Of a stretch of 64,000 nucleotides of DNA, positions 44,761-53,327 are shown one piece after another. The first letter of the stretch is position 1. Each line of letters opens with the position of its first letter. This stretch comes from Homoserinibacter sp. GY 40078 (lineage in GTDB: Bacteria > Actinomycetota > Actinomycetes > Actinomycetales > Microbacteriaceae), in contig NZ_VRTZ01000001.1 of NCBI RefSeq assembly GCF_008017545.1, positions 558,001 to 622,000 on the forward strand, read 5' to 3'. The position numbers and the translations under genes are program-made. The notes under the pieces are model-generated. The model saw only the letters and a list, made by a program, of their open reading frames with translations, was not told the origin of the DNA and searched no databases.

Positions 44761-46077
44761 TCACTCGACCGAGATCCCCTTCTGGGTCATCGCGTCGACC
44801 ATGTCGGACTGGGTCTGGGCGACGGCGTCGGTCAGCGAGGTGCCCGAGTCGATCGCGCTCTTGACGTTGTCCGTCAGCGACGAGGTGAGCGTCGACCACA
44901 GCGGCGGGAAGCGCCACGAGTTGTCGACCGCGGCATCCGATGCGGCTGCGACCTCCCAGATGTTCTGGCCTCCGTAGAAGTCGAACACGGTCGGGTCGTC
45001 CTGCAGCGATGCGATCTCGCTGATATCGGAGATCGCCGGCCAACCGGCGCCGATGCTCGTGAGGATCGAGACGCTGTCGGGGTTCGAGTTCAGGTACAGC
45101 GCGAACTCGGCGGCCTCCTTCGGGTGCTTCGATCCCTTCAGCACGGCGCTCGCCGAGCCACCGCCCCAGGTGGCGGAGGCGTTCTCGCCGGCGGTCCACT
45201 GGGGAACGGCCCCGACGGACCACTTGCCCGCGGTGTCGGGGGCGGTGCCGCGCAGGATCGCGTCGGCCCAGGATCCGGAGATCCAGGTGGCGATGTTGCC
45301 GTTCTGCAGGTCGGCGTTCCACTCGCTCGAGAAGTCGGCCTCCACCTTCACGAGGTCCTCGTCGATGAGCTTCTGCCAGAACGCGAACACGTTGAGCGTG
45401 TCCTGGCCGTCGATGTCGACCTGCCACGAGTCACCCGCGGTGTCGAACCACTTGGCGCCGCCCTGCTGGGCGAGGCCGACCATCCACGGCGCCTGGTTGA
45501 AGGCGAAGGCCGTGATGTAGCGGTCGGAGCCGGTGGCCCGGATCGCCTTGGCCGCCTCGTAGTACTCGTCCCACGTCGTGGGGTAGGCGACACCCGCCTC
45601 CTCGAAGATGTCCGAGCGGTAGAACTGCACGAGCGGACCGCTCGCCTGCGGTACGGCGTAGACCTTGCCGTCGAAGACACCCGACTGCCACTGCCAGGGG
45701 GTGAAGAGGTCCTCCGAGTCGGAGACGTAGGAGGTGATGTCCTCGAGGGCGCCCGCCACGAGGAAGTCGGGGAGATCGGTGTAGCCGACCTGCGCGACGT
45801 CGGCGGGGTTGCCGGCCTCCACCGCCGACAGCATCTTGGCGTACCCGCCGTCGGGTCCGGCCGTGATGGTCTCGAGGGTCACGTGGATGTCGTCCTGCGA
45901 CTCGTTGAACGCGTCGACCGCCTGGTCGATGTTCGGGACCCAGGACTGGAAGGTGATCTCGACGGGCCCCTCCGACCCGGTGTCGCCGGTCGAGCAGCCT
46001 GCGAGGGCCACCGCCAGACCGACGGATGCGACCCCGACGACCGCGACGCGGCCCAGGATCGAGTGTCGTGTAGACAT
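44761..46077 (-). CDS. Sugar ABC transporter substrate-binding lipoprotein (SBP family 1)
   Basis: A 438-residue binding protein with a lipoprotein signal, lipobox LAGC and acylated Cys28. The mature part has the family 1 build (VEITFQSWVPNIDQAVDAFN start, TWDEYYEAAKAI, aromatic-rich pocket). It captures a sugar or glycoside and passes it to the MalF/MalG pair. The ATG at 46077 has an AAAGGAG Shine-Dalgarno sequence. It heads the operon ending in the DUF5107 gene and is divergent from an AraC regulator. Confidence 0.93.
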   Translation of the reverse strand: MSTRHSILGRVAVVGVASVGLAVALAGCSTGDTGSEGPVEITFQSWVPNIDQAVDAFNESQDDIHVTLETITAGPDGGYAKMLSAVEAGNPADVAQVGYTDLPDFLVAGALEDITSYVSDSEDLFTPWQWQSGVFDGKVYAVPQASGPLVQFYRSDIFEEAGVAYPTTWDEYYEAAKAIRATGSDRYITAFAFNQAPWMVGLAQQGGAKWFDTAGDSWQVDIDGQDTLNVFAFWQKLIDEDLVKVEADFSSEWNADLQNGNIATWISGSWADAILRGTAPDTAGKWSVGAVPQWTAGENASATWGGGSASAVLKGSKHPKEAAEFALYLNSNPDSVSILTSIGAGWPAISDISEIASLQDDPTVFDFYGGQNIWEVAAASDAAVDNSWRFPPLWSTLTSSLTDNVKSAIDSGTSLTDAVAQTQSDMVDAMTQKGISVE

Positions 46078-46154
46078 GGATGCTCCTTTGCATGGAATGT
46101 GAGCGCGGTGCGCGAACTCTTCGACGTTAGGTCTGACGATCGCGGCGAGGCATA

Positions 46155-46176
46155 CCATATGCGCGCGGGCATATGG
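46155..46176. promoter_or_regulatory. Palindrome CCATATG-N8-CATATGG (candidate operator)
   Basis: A perfect 7-bp inverted repeat around 8 bp of GC, in the divergent region between the binding-protein gene and the AraC-type regulator gene. It stands out as AT-rich in a GC-rich context and is the best candidate site for the regulator. It overlaps an ATG at 46173 that the regulator gene could otherwise use, which supports the later GTG start. Confidence 0.65.
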
Positions 46177-46205
46177 ACGATTCCACCGCGGAAGGAGCAC
46201 CCCTC

Positions 46206-47108
46206 GTGGCAGAAGAAGTCGGCTACCCGTTCTTCCCGCGGCTCGTGGAACCGTTCGAGGATATCGACCATCCGCGGGTGAGCGTCCTCCCGCGACCCGC
46301 GGTGGCGGAGGCCCTCAACGCCCCCGTGACCCGGCGTTTGCTCGTCACCGACGTCGGATGGTTCGAACGCGCGGGGCATCACGCGCTCAGCAGGCCGAAC
46401 GGTGCCAAGGAGAGCATCGTGATCCTGTGCGTGGATGGATCGGGGTGGGTCGAGGTCGACGGCGTGCGCCACGGGATCGGCGCGGGATCGGTGGCGCTCA
46501 TCCCGAGCCCGCATCCGCACGCCTATGGATCTTCCCACCGCACGCCATGGACGATCTGGTGGTGTCACCTGCGCGGGAACGATGTGCCCGAGCTCTTCGG
46601 CGCCACCGGCGCCACGGCCGAGCGTCCGGTCATCTCGCTGTGGAGCCCGGAGCGCTGCGTGGCGCTCATCGACGAGATCCTGTCGGGACTCACCCGCGAC
46701 CAGTCGCCCGTGCGGCTCGTCGCCGCGACCGGCGCCGCCTTCAAGCTCATGACGCAGATCGCCTCCGATCGCCTGAGCGCCGCGCGCGACGACCCGCTGC
46801 AGCGGGCGCTCGACTACCTCGCCGAGCGCGTCGACAGCTCGGTGAAGGTGGCCGACCTCGCGCGGTTGGTCGGGATGTCGGAGTCGCGCCTCGCGACCCT
46901 CGTGCGCGAAGCGACGGGCGGGGGAGTGCTCGCCCACCACACGGCCCTCCGCATGGCGCGAGCCCGACAACTGCTCGACGCGGGTCCCTTCCCGATCGCG
47001 GAAGTCGCGCGGCGACTCGGCTACGACGATCCGCTCTACTTCTCGCGGGTGTTCCGCCGCATCCACGGGATGAGCCCGTCCGAGTACCGCGCGCAGCGGA
47101 AGGGGTGA
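46206..47108 (+). CDS. AraC family transcriptional regulator
   Basis: A 300-residue AraC-type regulator. An N-terminal cupin-like effector domain (VDGVRHGIGAGSVALIPSPHPH) is followed by two C-terminal HTHs at about residues 205-295 (VADLARLVGMSESRLATLVREATG and IAEVARRLGYDDPLYFSRVFRRI). The GTG at 46206 is chosen because GGAAGGAG lies 8 bp upstream; an in-frame ATG at 46173 lies inside the operator palindrome and has no Shine-Dalgarno sequence. It probably senses the imported sugar and activates the divergent operon. It converges with the GH3 gene. Confidence 0.9.
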   Translation: MAEEVGYPFFPRLVEPFEDIDHPRVSVLPRPAVAEALNAPVTRRLLVTDVGWFERAGHHALSRPNGAKESIVILCVDGSGWVEVDGVRHGIGAGSVALIPSPHPHAYGSSHRTPWTIWWCHLRGNDVPELFGATGATAERPVISLWSPERCVALIDEILSGLTRDQSPVRLVAATGAAFKLMTQIASDRLSAARDDPLQRALDYLAERVDSSVKVADLARLVGMSESRLATLVREATGGGVLAHHTALRMARARQLLDAGPFPIAEVARRLGYDDPLYFSRVFRRIHGMSPSEYRAQRKG

Positions 47109-47121
47109 GCGGGCGGGTCTT

Positions 47122-49254
47122 CTACGGACGGCGGAGCGCCTCCGGGATGCCCTCGTCACCGAGCGACACCGACACCGAGACACGGAGGTCGCGCGACGAC
47201 GCCCCGACGTCGATCCGGTACGCGCCCGCCGGGGTCGTCCATCGGCTCCGCGCCTCGTCAAAGTAGGCGAGATCGCGCGCCGTGACCCGCATCGCCACCC
47301 GCGTCTCCGCTCCCGGTGCGAGACGCACCTTCTCGAATCCGCGCAGCTCGCGGGGTGCCCGGACGACTGTCGGCTCCAGCTCGCCGACGTACAGCTGCAC
47401 GACCTCGGAGCCGGGGCGGGATCCGCTGTTCCGCATGGTCAGCTCGACCTCGAACCCGCCCTGCGGGTCGGCAGCAGCCCGCACCCTCGGGTCGGAGTAC
47501 TCGAAGCTCGTGTACGAGAGACCATGCCCGAACGGATAGCGCACGTCGATCCTCTTCGCGTCGTACCAGCGGTAGCCGATCAGCACGCCCTCGGAGTAGT
47601 GCACCAGCCGGTCCTTGCCGGGGAAACGCCCGTACGCGGGCGTGTCCGCGAGCCGTAGAGGGAAGGTCTCGCCGAGACGCCCCTCCGGTTCGGCGATCCC
47701 GAACAGCACCTCCGCTGTTGCTGCGCCCATCGCCTCGCCGCCGAGCCAGGTCAGCAGGATCGCATCCGCCGCGTCGTGCCACGGATCCATGGTGACCGCC
47801 GAGCCGGCGGCGAGGACCACGATCATCGGCGTTCCGACCTCGGCGAGCGCCGCGAGCAGTTCGAGCTGCACCTCGGGGAGGGCGAGCGTCGTGCGATCGA
47901 GCGCCTCGACCTCGTCCGACAGCGGCAGGCCGACGAACACGATCATCGTCTCGGCCGCCCGCGCCACCTCGACGGCTTCGGCGATCAACCGCCGCCGCTC
48001 GTCGAGATCGGTCGGCCACGCCTCTTCGGTGTAGAAGGTGGTCGACGGCACGGCGTATCCGGGTGCGAACGCGACGTCGTCTCCGGCGATCCGGCGGATC
48101 GCGCTGAGCGGGGTGTCCACCTGGATCGGCTGCACGCCGGAGGAGCCACCGCCCTGGATCCGCGGCGTCTCGGCGAACCCGCCGATCACGGCGAGCCGCC
48201 GACCGGATGCGGGATCGAGGGGGAGCGCGCCGCCCTCGTTCCTCAGCAGGGTGTGCGCCGCGACGCTCGCGCGGCGGGCGAGCTCGTGGTGCCGACTCGC
48301 CCCGAGCGCCGCCGCCTGCGAGTCGGTCAGCTCGGCGCCCGGCACGATGCCCTCGGCGCGCACGGGGCCCTCCACGCTCCGCCCGCCCGGGAGCGTGCGC
48401 TCCACTAGGCGCACGACGCGCTCGGCCGCCCGGTCCAATACGGTCTCGTCGAGCTCACCCGCACGGACCGCGTCGGCGATCAGTCCCGCGCTGCGTCCGT
48501 CGGTGCCGGGCATCTCGAGGTCCAGACCCGCACGCACCGCGGCAACCGGATCGTGCACCGCGTCCCAGTCCGAGACGACGGCGCCGAGGTAGCCCCAGTC
48601 CTCGCGCAGCACCTCCGTGAGAAGCCACGAGTTCTGCGACGCGTGGACCCCGCCGATCCGGTTGTAGGAGCACATGACGCTCCACGGGTCCGCCGCCTCG
48701 ATGGCCCGGCGGAACGCCTCCAGGTAGATCTCGCGGAGCGTGCGCTCGTCGGCCTCGACGGAGACCTCGGTGCGCCAGGTCTCTTGGTTGTTGGCGGCGA
48801 AGTGCTTGAGGCAGGCCCCCACCCCGGTCGACTGGACACCCGAGATGTAGGAGCCCGCGAGCTCGCCCGCGAGCAGAGGGTCCTCGGAGAAGTACTCGAA
48901 GTTGCGGCCGCAGAGCGGGGTGCGCTTCATGTTCACGCCCGGGCCGAGCAGCACCTGTACGCCGATCGCGCGGGCCTCCTCGCCGATCGCGGCCGCGACC
49001 TCGCCCACGAGGCCGCGATCCCAGGTGGCGCCGAGCGCCGATCCGGTCGGGAAGCCGGTCGACGGGATCCACACCATTTCGACCCCGGTCTCGGTGCGGA
49101 GTCCGTGCGGGCCGTCACCCACCTCTGCGGCGGGCAGGCCGATCGCCGGGATCGCGTGTGTGTGGTACGGCCCGACCCCCGACACGAGCGCCGCCTTCTC
49201 CTCGAGGGGCAGCGTGCGCAGGGCGGCGCGATCGATGTAGGGGTCCGGGGTCAT
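47122..49254 (-). CDS. Glycoside hydrolase family 3 (beta-glycosidase)
   Basis: A 710-residue GH3 enzyme. The N-terminal barrel has KHFAANN (150-156), conserved RNFEYFSEDP, and nucleophile Asp229 in VVSDWDAVHD. The second domain (about 370-590) carries GLPLSDEVEALDR with the likely acid/base Glu, and the C-terminal fibronectin-like domain (about 610-690) has GLSYTSFEYSD. There is no signal peptide, so it cleaves imported oligosaccharides. A CGAAAGG sequence precedes the ATG at 49254. It is the last gene of the GntR-linked operon, 74 bp behind the kinase gene. Confidence 0.92.
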   Translation of the reverse strand: MTPDPYIDRAALRTLPLEEKAALVSGVGPYHTHAIPAIGLPAAEVGDGPHGLRTETGVEMVWIPSTGFPTGSALGATWDRGLVGEVAAAIGEEARAIGVQVLLGPGVNMKRTPLCGRNFEYFSEDPLLAGELAGSYISGVQSTGVGACLKHFAANNQETWRTEVSVEADERTLREIYLEAFRRAIEAADPWSVMCSYNRIGGVHASQNSWLLTEVLREDWGYLGAVVSDWDAVHDPVAAVRAGLDLEMPGTDGRSAGLIADAVRAGELDETVLDRAAERVVRLVERTLPGGRSVEGPVRAEGIVPGAELTDSQAAALGASRHHELARRASVAAHTLLRNEGGALPLDPASGRRLAVIGGFAETPRIQGGGSSGVQPIQVDTPLSAIRRIAGDDVAFAPGYAVPSTTFYTEEAWPTDLDERRRLIAEAVEVARAAETMIVFVGLPLSDEVEALDRTTLALPEVQLELLAALAEVGTPMIVVLAAGSAVTMDPWHDAADAILLTWLGGEAMGAATAEVLFGIAEPEGRLGETFPLRLADTPAYGRFPGKDRLVHYSEGVLIGYRWYDAKRIDVRYPFGHGLSYTSFEYSDPRVRAAADPQGGFEVELTMRNSGSRPGSEVVQLYVGELEPTVVRAPRELRGFEKVRLAPGAETRVAMRVTARDLAYFDEARSRWTTPAGAYRIDVGASSRDLRVSVSVSLGDEGIPEALRRP

Positions 49255-49328
49255 GCGGGGGCCTTTCGGGGGAATCGTGAATCGGAGCCCGACGGCAGCA
49301 GTCGGGCGAGATGGGGCGACGGAGGTGC

Positions 49329-50330
49329 TCAGGTCGCCAGGAAGCCGTCCGGATAGCGGGTCGCGATGACCGCATCCCGTTCGGCCTCCGAGAGAAGCAC
49401 TCCGCCCTCCGCGAGCGCGTCGAGCACGCACCCGGTGAGGGGCGAAGCCGCGGCGACCCGGATCGGGCAGCCGGGAAAGCGTTGCTCGAGGCGCTCGGTC
49501 AGGGCGAGGCGGAGCACGGGCGTCTCGGAGGTGACGATCGAACCGTTGAGCACGATCGGCACGGCCTCTCCCGGCTCGGCCGACACCTGTCGGGCCACCC
49601 ACTCGGCGTATCCGACGAGCGCGTCGGCCTGATCCACGACGATCCGAAGCGCGACCGAATCGCCGTCCGCCGCGAGCCGCAGCACGCTCCGCGTCGCGCG
49701 CAGGCGCTCCGCCCACTCGCGCGCCCCGAACCGCCGGGTGAAGGAGTGGTGGAGGTCGTAGACCTCACCCTCCTCGAACAGCCCGAGCAGCTCGGCGGTG
49801 AGGGCGGTCTGCGGCCCGAGCCCCATCCACGCGCGCGACACCGCTTCGAAGGCCCGGTTGGCGATCCCGAATCCGCCGAGATCGTCGAAAACCCACCATC
49901 CGGTGCAGGCCTCCGCGCCGTCGGCGGCGCGCGCGGCGATCGCCGGTCCGGTTCCGACCGTGATCCCGACGCCCGTGCCGTCCGGGGATCCGAGGCGCAG
50001 CGACGCGAAGCCGTCGTTCTTGACGCTGAATCCGCCGAGCCCCGGGTAGCGCTGGGCGATCCGTTCCGCCCACCATCGCTCGTCCTCCGGCCAGTCCACG
50101 CCCGCGACCCGGAATGCGGCCCACACCACGCGGGCGCCGGATGCGTCCGCCTCCGCGAGTGCGGCATCGGCCGCGCCGAAGACCGCTGCAACGGCGTCAT
50201 CCGGGGAAGCCGCGTTGTAGATGTCGCCGCGGCCTCCCCGGCCGAGGCCGCGCACCGCTCCCCGCTCGTCGGTGACGACGGCGACGGTCTTGCTGTTGCC
50301 GGCGTCGAGGGCGAGAAACAGGTCGGTCAT
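49329..50330 (-). CDS. BadF/BadG/BcrA-type ATPase family sugar kinase (N-acetylglucosamine kinase-like)
   Basis: A 333-residue protein of the actin-like ATPase superfamily. It opens with LFLALDAGNSKTVAVV (phosphate loop 1), and has VGTGPAIAAR and a GSIVTSE-containing phosphate loop 2. The best functional fit, from the family and from the NagB-like neighbour, is a kinase for N-acetylglucosamine or a related amino sugar. The ATG overlaps the GH4 gene's stop by 4 bp. Substrate not proven. Confidence 0.85.
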   Translation of the reverse strand: MTDLFLALDAGNSKTVAVVTDERGAVRGLGRGGRGDIYNAASPDDAVAAVFGAADAALAEADASGARVVWAAFRVAGVDWPEDERWWAERIAQRYPGLGGFSVKNDGFASLRLGSPDGTGVGITVGTGPAIAARAADGAEACTGWWVFDDLGGFGIANRAFEAVSRAWMGLGPQTALTAELLGLFEEGEVYDLHHSFTRRFGAREWAERLRATRSVLRLAADGDSVALRIVVDQADALVGYAEWVARQVSAEPGEAVPIVLNGSIVTSETPVLRLALTERLEQRFPGCPIRVAAASPLTGCVLDALAEGGVLLSEAERDAVIATRYPDGFLAT

Positions 50331-51628
50331 CGCACCAGGCGCTCCGGAAGGTACGCGGCGTGCGCGGCGGACATCTCGTCGAAGAGCTCCTCCGCGACGC
50401 TGAGCGTCGGCACGAGCGGGTTCGCCGCGAGCGCCACGATCGCCTCGCGGCGACCGCCGGTCCACGCCGCCTCGGCCGCGAGGTACTGGTACTCCGCGAG
50501 CGCCTGGGTGAGTCCGCGCACCGAGTGCGGGAGCGCCTTCTGCGGCTCCGGGTGCACGCCGGTGCCGTCCACCGTGCACCACATCTCCACGACGACATCC
50601 TCATCGAAGCCGGGCAGCGCGCCGCCCGTGTTCGGCAGGTTGACAGGAAGCCGCGCGGGGGCGTCGTTGTAGTAGGCGCTCATCACGTCGATCGCGAGCT
50701 CCAGCTCGTGGATGCCGCCGCGCGAGCGCGCCGGGTCGAGCTCGGGCACCTGTGCCGTCGACTGCTCGGTGTAGTGCTGCCAGTACATCGGCAGCTCCGA
50801 CATGATGTGCTCGGACCGCGTACGCGGGGCGCCCTGCAACTCCCGGAAGATCTCCTCCGTGTAGTAGTAGTACTGGAAGTAGTCGGCCGGGATCGACTGC
50901 ATCGTCACCGCGAGGCGCAGCATGCGCTTCTCGAAGACGCTCAGCGTCGGGTCGTCCTTGCGCTCTTCCCACGCCCGCTCGAGCAGGGGCATGACGTCCT
51001 CGCCGTCGTAGAGGTGCTCGAACGACCAGCAGTTGTGGTTCACGCCGGCCATCGTGATCTGCGCGCGCTCGGGGTCGAGTCCCGCGGCACGCAGCGTGGT
51101 CGCCGGGAACACGATCGGTCCCTCGCACATGGAGTAGATCGGGACGTCGGTGAATCGGGTGACCGCCTGCGAGACGATGTTGACCGGGTTCGTGTAGTTG
51201 AAGATGATCGCGCGGGGCGCCACCTCGGAGATCTCCTGGGTGATGTCGGCGATCGTGTTGAGTGAGCGCAGCGCCATGAAGAAGCCGCCCGGCCCCTGGG
51301 TCTCCTGACCGATCACCCCGTGCTTGAGCGGGATGCGCTCGTCGAGCGCCCGCGCCGCGAACCCGCCCGGGCGGAAGCTCGTCAGCACGGCGTCGGCATC
51401 CGTCAGCGCCGCCCGCCGGTCGGTCGTCGCCGAGATGGTGACGTCGAGTCCCTTCGCATCGGCGATGCGCTGCCCGATGCTGCGGACGATCTCGAGGTGA
51501 TCGGGGTCGAGGTCGACGAGCACGATCTCCGAGCCGTCGAACTCGGCGCCGCGCTCGAGGAATGAGGCGACGGTCCCCGCGCCGCGCGAGGATCCTCCGC
51601 CGATGTACACCATCTTGATGCCAGCCAT
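50327..51628 (-). CDS. Glycoside hydrolase family 4 (6-phospho-glycosidase-like, NAD and metal dependent)
   Basis: A 433-residue GH4 enzyme. The N-terminal NAD-binding stretch is MVYIGGGSSRGAG (6-18), TNPVN is at 146-150, and the metal/substrate site has Cys168 and NHN at 197-199. GH4 enzymes cleave glycosides through oxidation at C3 and elimination. The cysteine motif reads CEGP instead of the CNVP of characterised 6-phospho-beta-glucosidases or the CHSV of alpha enzymes, so anomer and substrate are open. It sits between the NagB-like gene and the kinase gene in one operon. Confidence 0.88.
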   Translation of the reverse strand: MAGIKMVYIGGGSSRGAGTVASFLERGAEFDGSEIVLVDLDPDHLEIVRSIGQRIADAKGLDVTISATTDRRAALTDADAVLTSFRPGGFAARALDERIPLKHGVIGQETQGPGGFFMALRSLNTIADITQEISEVAPRAIIFNYTNPVNIVSQAVTRFTDVPIYSMCEGPIVFPATTLRAAGLDPERAQITMAGVNHNCWSFEHLYDGEDVMPLLERAWEERKDDPTLSVFEKRMLRLAVTMQSIPADYFQYYYYTEEIFRELQGAPRTRSEHIMSELPMYWQHYTEQSTAQVPELDPARSRGGIHELELAIDVMSAYYNDAPARLPVNLPNTGGALPGFDEDVVVEMWCTVDGTGVHPEPQKALPHSVRGLTQALAEYQYLAAEAAWTGGRREAIVALAANPLVPTLSVAEELFDEMSAAHAAYLPERLVR

Positions 51629-51684
51629 GTGTCATGTCTCCGTTCGTGTGGTCTGGGTGTCTGGGGGTGCGGACGAGCCTCGGG

Positions 51685-52473
51685 TCAGCCGGCCGCGGCG
51701 GCGGTATCCGCAATGAGTGTGCCGTGCGCGGCCTCCGCGTACGCGGTCGCGGGCCAGTCGGGTTCGTAGGCGTCCGCGGCGAGGATGCGCGCGAACGAAC
51801 GTCGCTTCTCGTCCCCGGTGAGGATCATGACCACCTCGCTCGACAGTTCGATGATGGTGGCGATGCCCACGCTGATCCCCTGGTGCGGCACGTCGTCGAG
51901 CGAGTCGAAGCTCGGGAAGGTGAGCAGGTTGTCGCGCCGCGTCTGCTCGGCGAGGTCGACGATCCGCGTGATCGAATCGCGCGCCGAGCCCGGCGGGTTG
52001 AAGGCGAGGTGGCCGTCGCCGGAGCCGGCGGCGAGGATGAACAGATCCACGCCGCCTGCCTCGCGGATGCGCTCGTCGTAGGCGGCCGGATCGGCGGGGT
52101 CGGCGTGCCAGAGCTGCGGGCCTCGGTGTCCCCCTGCCTCGGCCGCTGCCGTCAGGGGTCCGAGGATGCGGCGCTCGGCGTAGCCGACGCAGCTGTGCGG
52201 GAGGTCGGCATCCACGAGCGCCAGGCCGTCACCATCGGGCACGACGTACTCGTCCATCAGCACGATCGCGACGCCGCTCAGGTCGAGGCCCCGCTCCCGC
52301 ACCAGGCGCTCCAGCTCGGTGTAGACCGGATCCGGCGTGCGGCCGGTCGGGCACCCCAAGAGATAGCGACGCCCCTCCGTGATCGCGTGCTCGATGCCGT
52401 CGGCGATGCGCTCGGCGACGGCACGGCCGACCGCCTCGCGGTCGGGGAGCACGATCGGCGGAGTTGATGCCAT
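51685..52473 (-). CDS. Glucosamine-6-phosphate deaminase-like protein (NagB family), altered active site
   Basis: A 262-residue NagB/RpiA-fold protein. Conserved positions are CPTGRTP (41-47), MDEY with Asp74 and GDGHLAFN with Asp153 and His155. At residue 160 a proline stands where glucosamine-6-phosphate deaminases have the catalytic glutamate (E. coli Glu148, in FNEP). The fold and context support an aldose-ketose isomerase acting on an amino-sugar or other sugar phosphate, but canonical deamination is doubtful. The ATG at 52473 is preceded by a weak GAGGTATCTCC-like sequence. It lies 47 bp after the permease gene and 56 bp before GH4. Confidence 0.85.
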   Translation of the reverse strand: MASTPPIVLPDREAVGRAVAERIADGIEHAITEGRRYLLGCPTGRTPDPVYTELERLVRERGLDLSGVAIVLMDEYVVPDGDGLALVDADLPHSCVGYAERRILGPLTAAAEAGGHRGPQLWHADPADPAAYDERIREAGGVDLFILAAGSGDGHLAFNPPGSARDSITRIVDLAEQTRRDNLLTFPSFDSLDDVPHQGISVGIATIIELSSEVVMILTGDEKRRSFARILAADAYEPDWPATAYAEAAHGTLIADTAAAAG

Positions 52474-52520
52474 GGAGATACCTCGTTTCTGTGTGGCGGT
52501 GGCGGTCGCGCGCGTGACGT

Positions 52521-53327
52521 TCAGTCGCGCACGGCGCCGGCGAGCATGCCCGCGATGAATCGGCGTTGGAAGATGACGTAGAGGATCAGCACCGGCGCCG
52601 CCACGATGAGGCCTCCGGCCGCCATCAGGTTGAACTGGGTGACGAACCTCCCCTGGAACACGCCCAGGGCAACGGTCGCCGTGACGTTCTCGCCGTGCAG
52701 GAACACCAGCGAGATGAAGTAGTCGTTCCACGTCCACATGAAGCCGAGCAGCATCAGCGTCACGATCGCGGGTCGCGCCAACGGGATGCCGAGGTACCAC
52801 AGCGTGCGCAGCGCGCCCGCCCCGTCGAGTTCCATCGCCTCGAAGAGCGACTTCGGCTGGGTGCGGAAGGCCGCGCGCATCCAGAACGCGGCGAACGGAA
52901 CCCCCATCCCGATGTGGATCAGCACCACGCCGAAGATGTTGTTCGTCAGGCCCCAGTCCCGCAGCTGGTAGTACAGCGGGACGATGATCGCCTCAGTCGA
53001 AATCATCAGTCCGAGCAGCACGAGCGGGAACAGGAACCGGTTGCCGGGGACCCCAAGCACTCCGAAGCCGAAGCCCGCGAGCACCCCGAGCACCACCTGG
53101 CCCGCGACCGCGAGCACCGCGATGGTGAGGGTGACGCTCATCGCCTGACCGAACCCGGCCTGCGTCCATGCGGTGACGAAGTTCTCCCAGGCGAGTTCGC
53201 CCTGCGGCTGGCCCGACCGGTCGGGGCTGAGCGCCGCGGCCACGAACGTGGCGACCGGCGTGAGCACGATGATCGCGAGGATCGTGAGCACCGCGTAGTT
53301 AACGATCCGCTCCGCGCGTCCGATCAC
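52521..53327 (-). CDS. Sugar ABC transporter permease (CUT1, MalG type)
   Basis: A 268-residue permease with six helices, the first at about 10-30. The EAA loop EAMELDGAGALRTLWYLG is near residue 170. It ends with the LAGAVRD tail. It pairs with the MalF-type permease encoded directly upstream, whose stop overlaps its start by 4 bp. ATPase not encoded here. Confidence 0.92.
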   Translation of the reverse strand: MIGRAERIVNYAVLTILAIIVLTPVATFVAAALSPDRSGQPQGELAWENFVTAWTQAGFGQAMSVTLTIAVLAVAGQVVLGVLAGFGFGVLGVPGNRFLFPLVLLGLMISTEAIIVPLYYQLRDWGLTNNIFGVVLIHIGMGVPFAAFWMRAAFRTQPKSLFEAMELDGAGALRTLWYLGIPLARPAIVTLMLLGFMWTWNDYFISLVFLHGENVTATVALGVFQGRFVTQFNLMAAGGLIVAAPVLILYVIFQRRFIAGMLAGAVRD

